Shown here piece by piece: positions 6,014 to 6,476 of a stretch of 6,476 nt of DNA; position 1 is the stretch's first letter; the number at the start of each line of letters is the position of its first letter. Source of the stretch: Candidatus Heimdallarchaeota archaeon (GTDB taxonomy: Archaea; Asgardarchaeota; Heimdallarchaeia; Heimdallarchaeales; Heimdallarchaeaceae); the NCBI GenBank assembly GCA_016839875.1, contig JAEOTK010000071.1, positions 1 to 6,476 on the forward strand, given 5' to 3'. The notes beneath the pieces are model-generated. The model was given only the letters and a program-made list of their open reading frames with translations, was not told where the DNA came from and did not search any database. Both the position numbers and the translations under genes were made by a program.

Positions 6014-6476
6014 TCATCTTTTCTTTCTTCTATAGACATGGATAATACATAAAGTGAATATGAGTATATATACAGGTGCATAACTTGATTTTTCCGAAGG
6101 ATAATAGAAATCATTGTTAATCTCTTCTACATTCACCAAGATATAACCTCTTGCCCCTAGGAATTGATTTGAATAATATTTCTTAAATGATATTTCACTT
6201 TGATTCAAAACATCAGGAAGATGGATTTTCTTCTGTTGTTGATACTGATCTCCGAAGTTGAAATAGACATCTCGATTCACAAGATCAAAGATGTTGCTAT
6301 AGAGTGTATATTGCTCACCCTCTGCATGAGTTGCATATAGAACATCTGCACATGCTTGAACTGTAAGACCCTCTTCATCTTCAATCTCGTTTAACATAAA
6401 CTCAGCTGTTTGATATCGAGAACAGGGATACACACTTGAGTGACTAGTATCGTTAAGATTAAAGTTAGTGGATACT
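6014..6476 (-). CDS. C-terminal part of a membrane-anchored Ntn-hydrolase-like protein (choloylglycine hydrolase / peptidase C45 type), N-terminus beyond window edge
   Basis: The minus strand frame is open from the right edge to the TGA at 6014-6016. The GTG at 6433 is therefore probably internal, not the start. About 153 residues are visible. The order STNFN, then SRYQTAEFMLNE, a helix with GLTVQACADVL, then YTLYSNIFDLVNRDVYFNFG and KIHLPDVL is like the C-terminal part of linear-amide hydrolases of the choloylglycine hydrolase, penicillin acylase and C45 acyltransferase group, which cleave amide bonds with an N-terminal Cys. That Cys would lie outside the window, so activity cannot be judged. 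The protein ends with a membrane segment (about APVYILIFTLCIIHVY) and RRKKR, so the domain probably sits outside the cell, anchored by its C-terminus. The family call is from motif resemblance only and is moderately sure. Confidence 0.5.
   Translation of the reverse strand, partial: VSTNFNLNDTSHSSVYPCSRYQTAEFMLNEIEDEEGLTVQACADVLYATHAEGEQYTLYSNIFDLVNRDVYFNFGDQYQQQKKIHLPDVLNQSEISFKKYYSNQFLGARGYILVNVEEINNDFYYPSEKSSYAPVYILIFTLCIIHVYRRKKR

Noticed and set aside
6014..6433. Taking the GTG at 6433 as the true start of a complete 139-residue protein
   Set aside because: The frame stays open to the window edge with family-like sequence (STNFN) upstream of the GTG, so this is a truncated gene.

Overview
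The window is AT-rich and carries seven protein genes, two of them cut by the window edges. No RNA genes, insertion sequences or CRISPR arrays are visible. The organism is most likely an archaeon. Reasons seen in the sequence: several genes have an A/T-only TATA-like box about 25-35 bases before the likely start; two genes appear to have a very short leader or none; T-rich tracts follow gene ends in place of stem-loop terminators; and two predicted surface proteins end in a C-terminal membrane anchor followed by a basic tail. The low GC, the membrane-anchored family 5 solute-binding protein and the mix of archaeal expression signals with bacterial-type families (SatD/DUF3307, MFS, choloylglycine-hydrolase type) recall Asgard archaea, perhaps a Heimdallarchaeia-like lineage. 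That lineage guess is inference.

Layout from left to right. Positions 1-579 (minus): the N-terminal 193 residues of an acidic, TPR-like protein that runs off the left edge. Positions 662-2890 (minus): a large secreted, membrane-anchored family 5 (oligopeptide/nickel type) solute-binding protein. Its segments look circularly permuted: the part that normally ends these proteins comes directly after the signal peptide, and an Ig-like domain plus a membrane anchor take its usual place. Positions 2984-3370 (minus): a small PH/GRAM-like protein. Positions 3371-3534: a divergent promoter region with a symmetric array of TACA/TGTA half-sites. Positions 3535-4149 (plus): a SatD-family protein with a C-terminal helix-turn-helix. 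Positions 4171-4608 (plus): a short membrane protein matching the C-terminal half of DUF3307 proteins. Positions 4622-5944 (minus): an MFS transporter, convergent with the previous gene. Positions 6014-6476 (minus): the C-terminal part of a membrane-anchored Ntn-hydrolase-like protein that runs off the right edge.

How the genes relate. The satD-like and DUF3307-like genes form a two-gene operon, a pairing also found in bacteria, where its function is poorly known. The solute-binding protein has no ABC permease or ATPase gene beside it here, so its transporter partner must lie elsewhere or be absent. The Ntn-hydrolase and the MFS transporter lie in the same direction and could be co-transcribed, which would fit hydrolysis of an amide outside the cell and movement of a product, but this is conjecture. 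The points most worth following up are the permuted binding protein, the GDEF-like motif in the SatD protein, and the half-site array in front of it.
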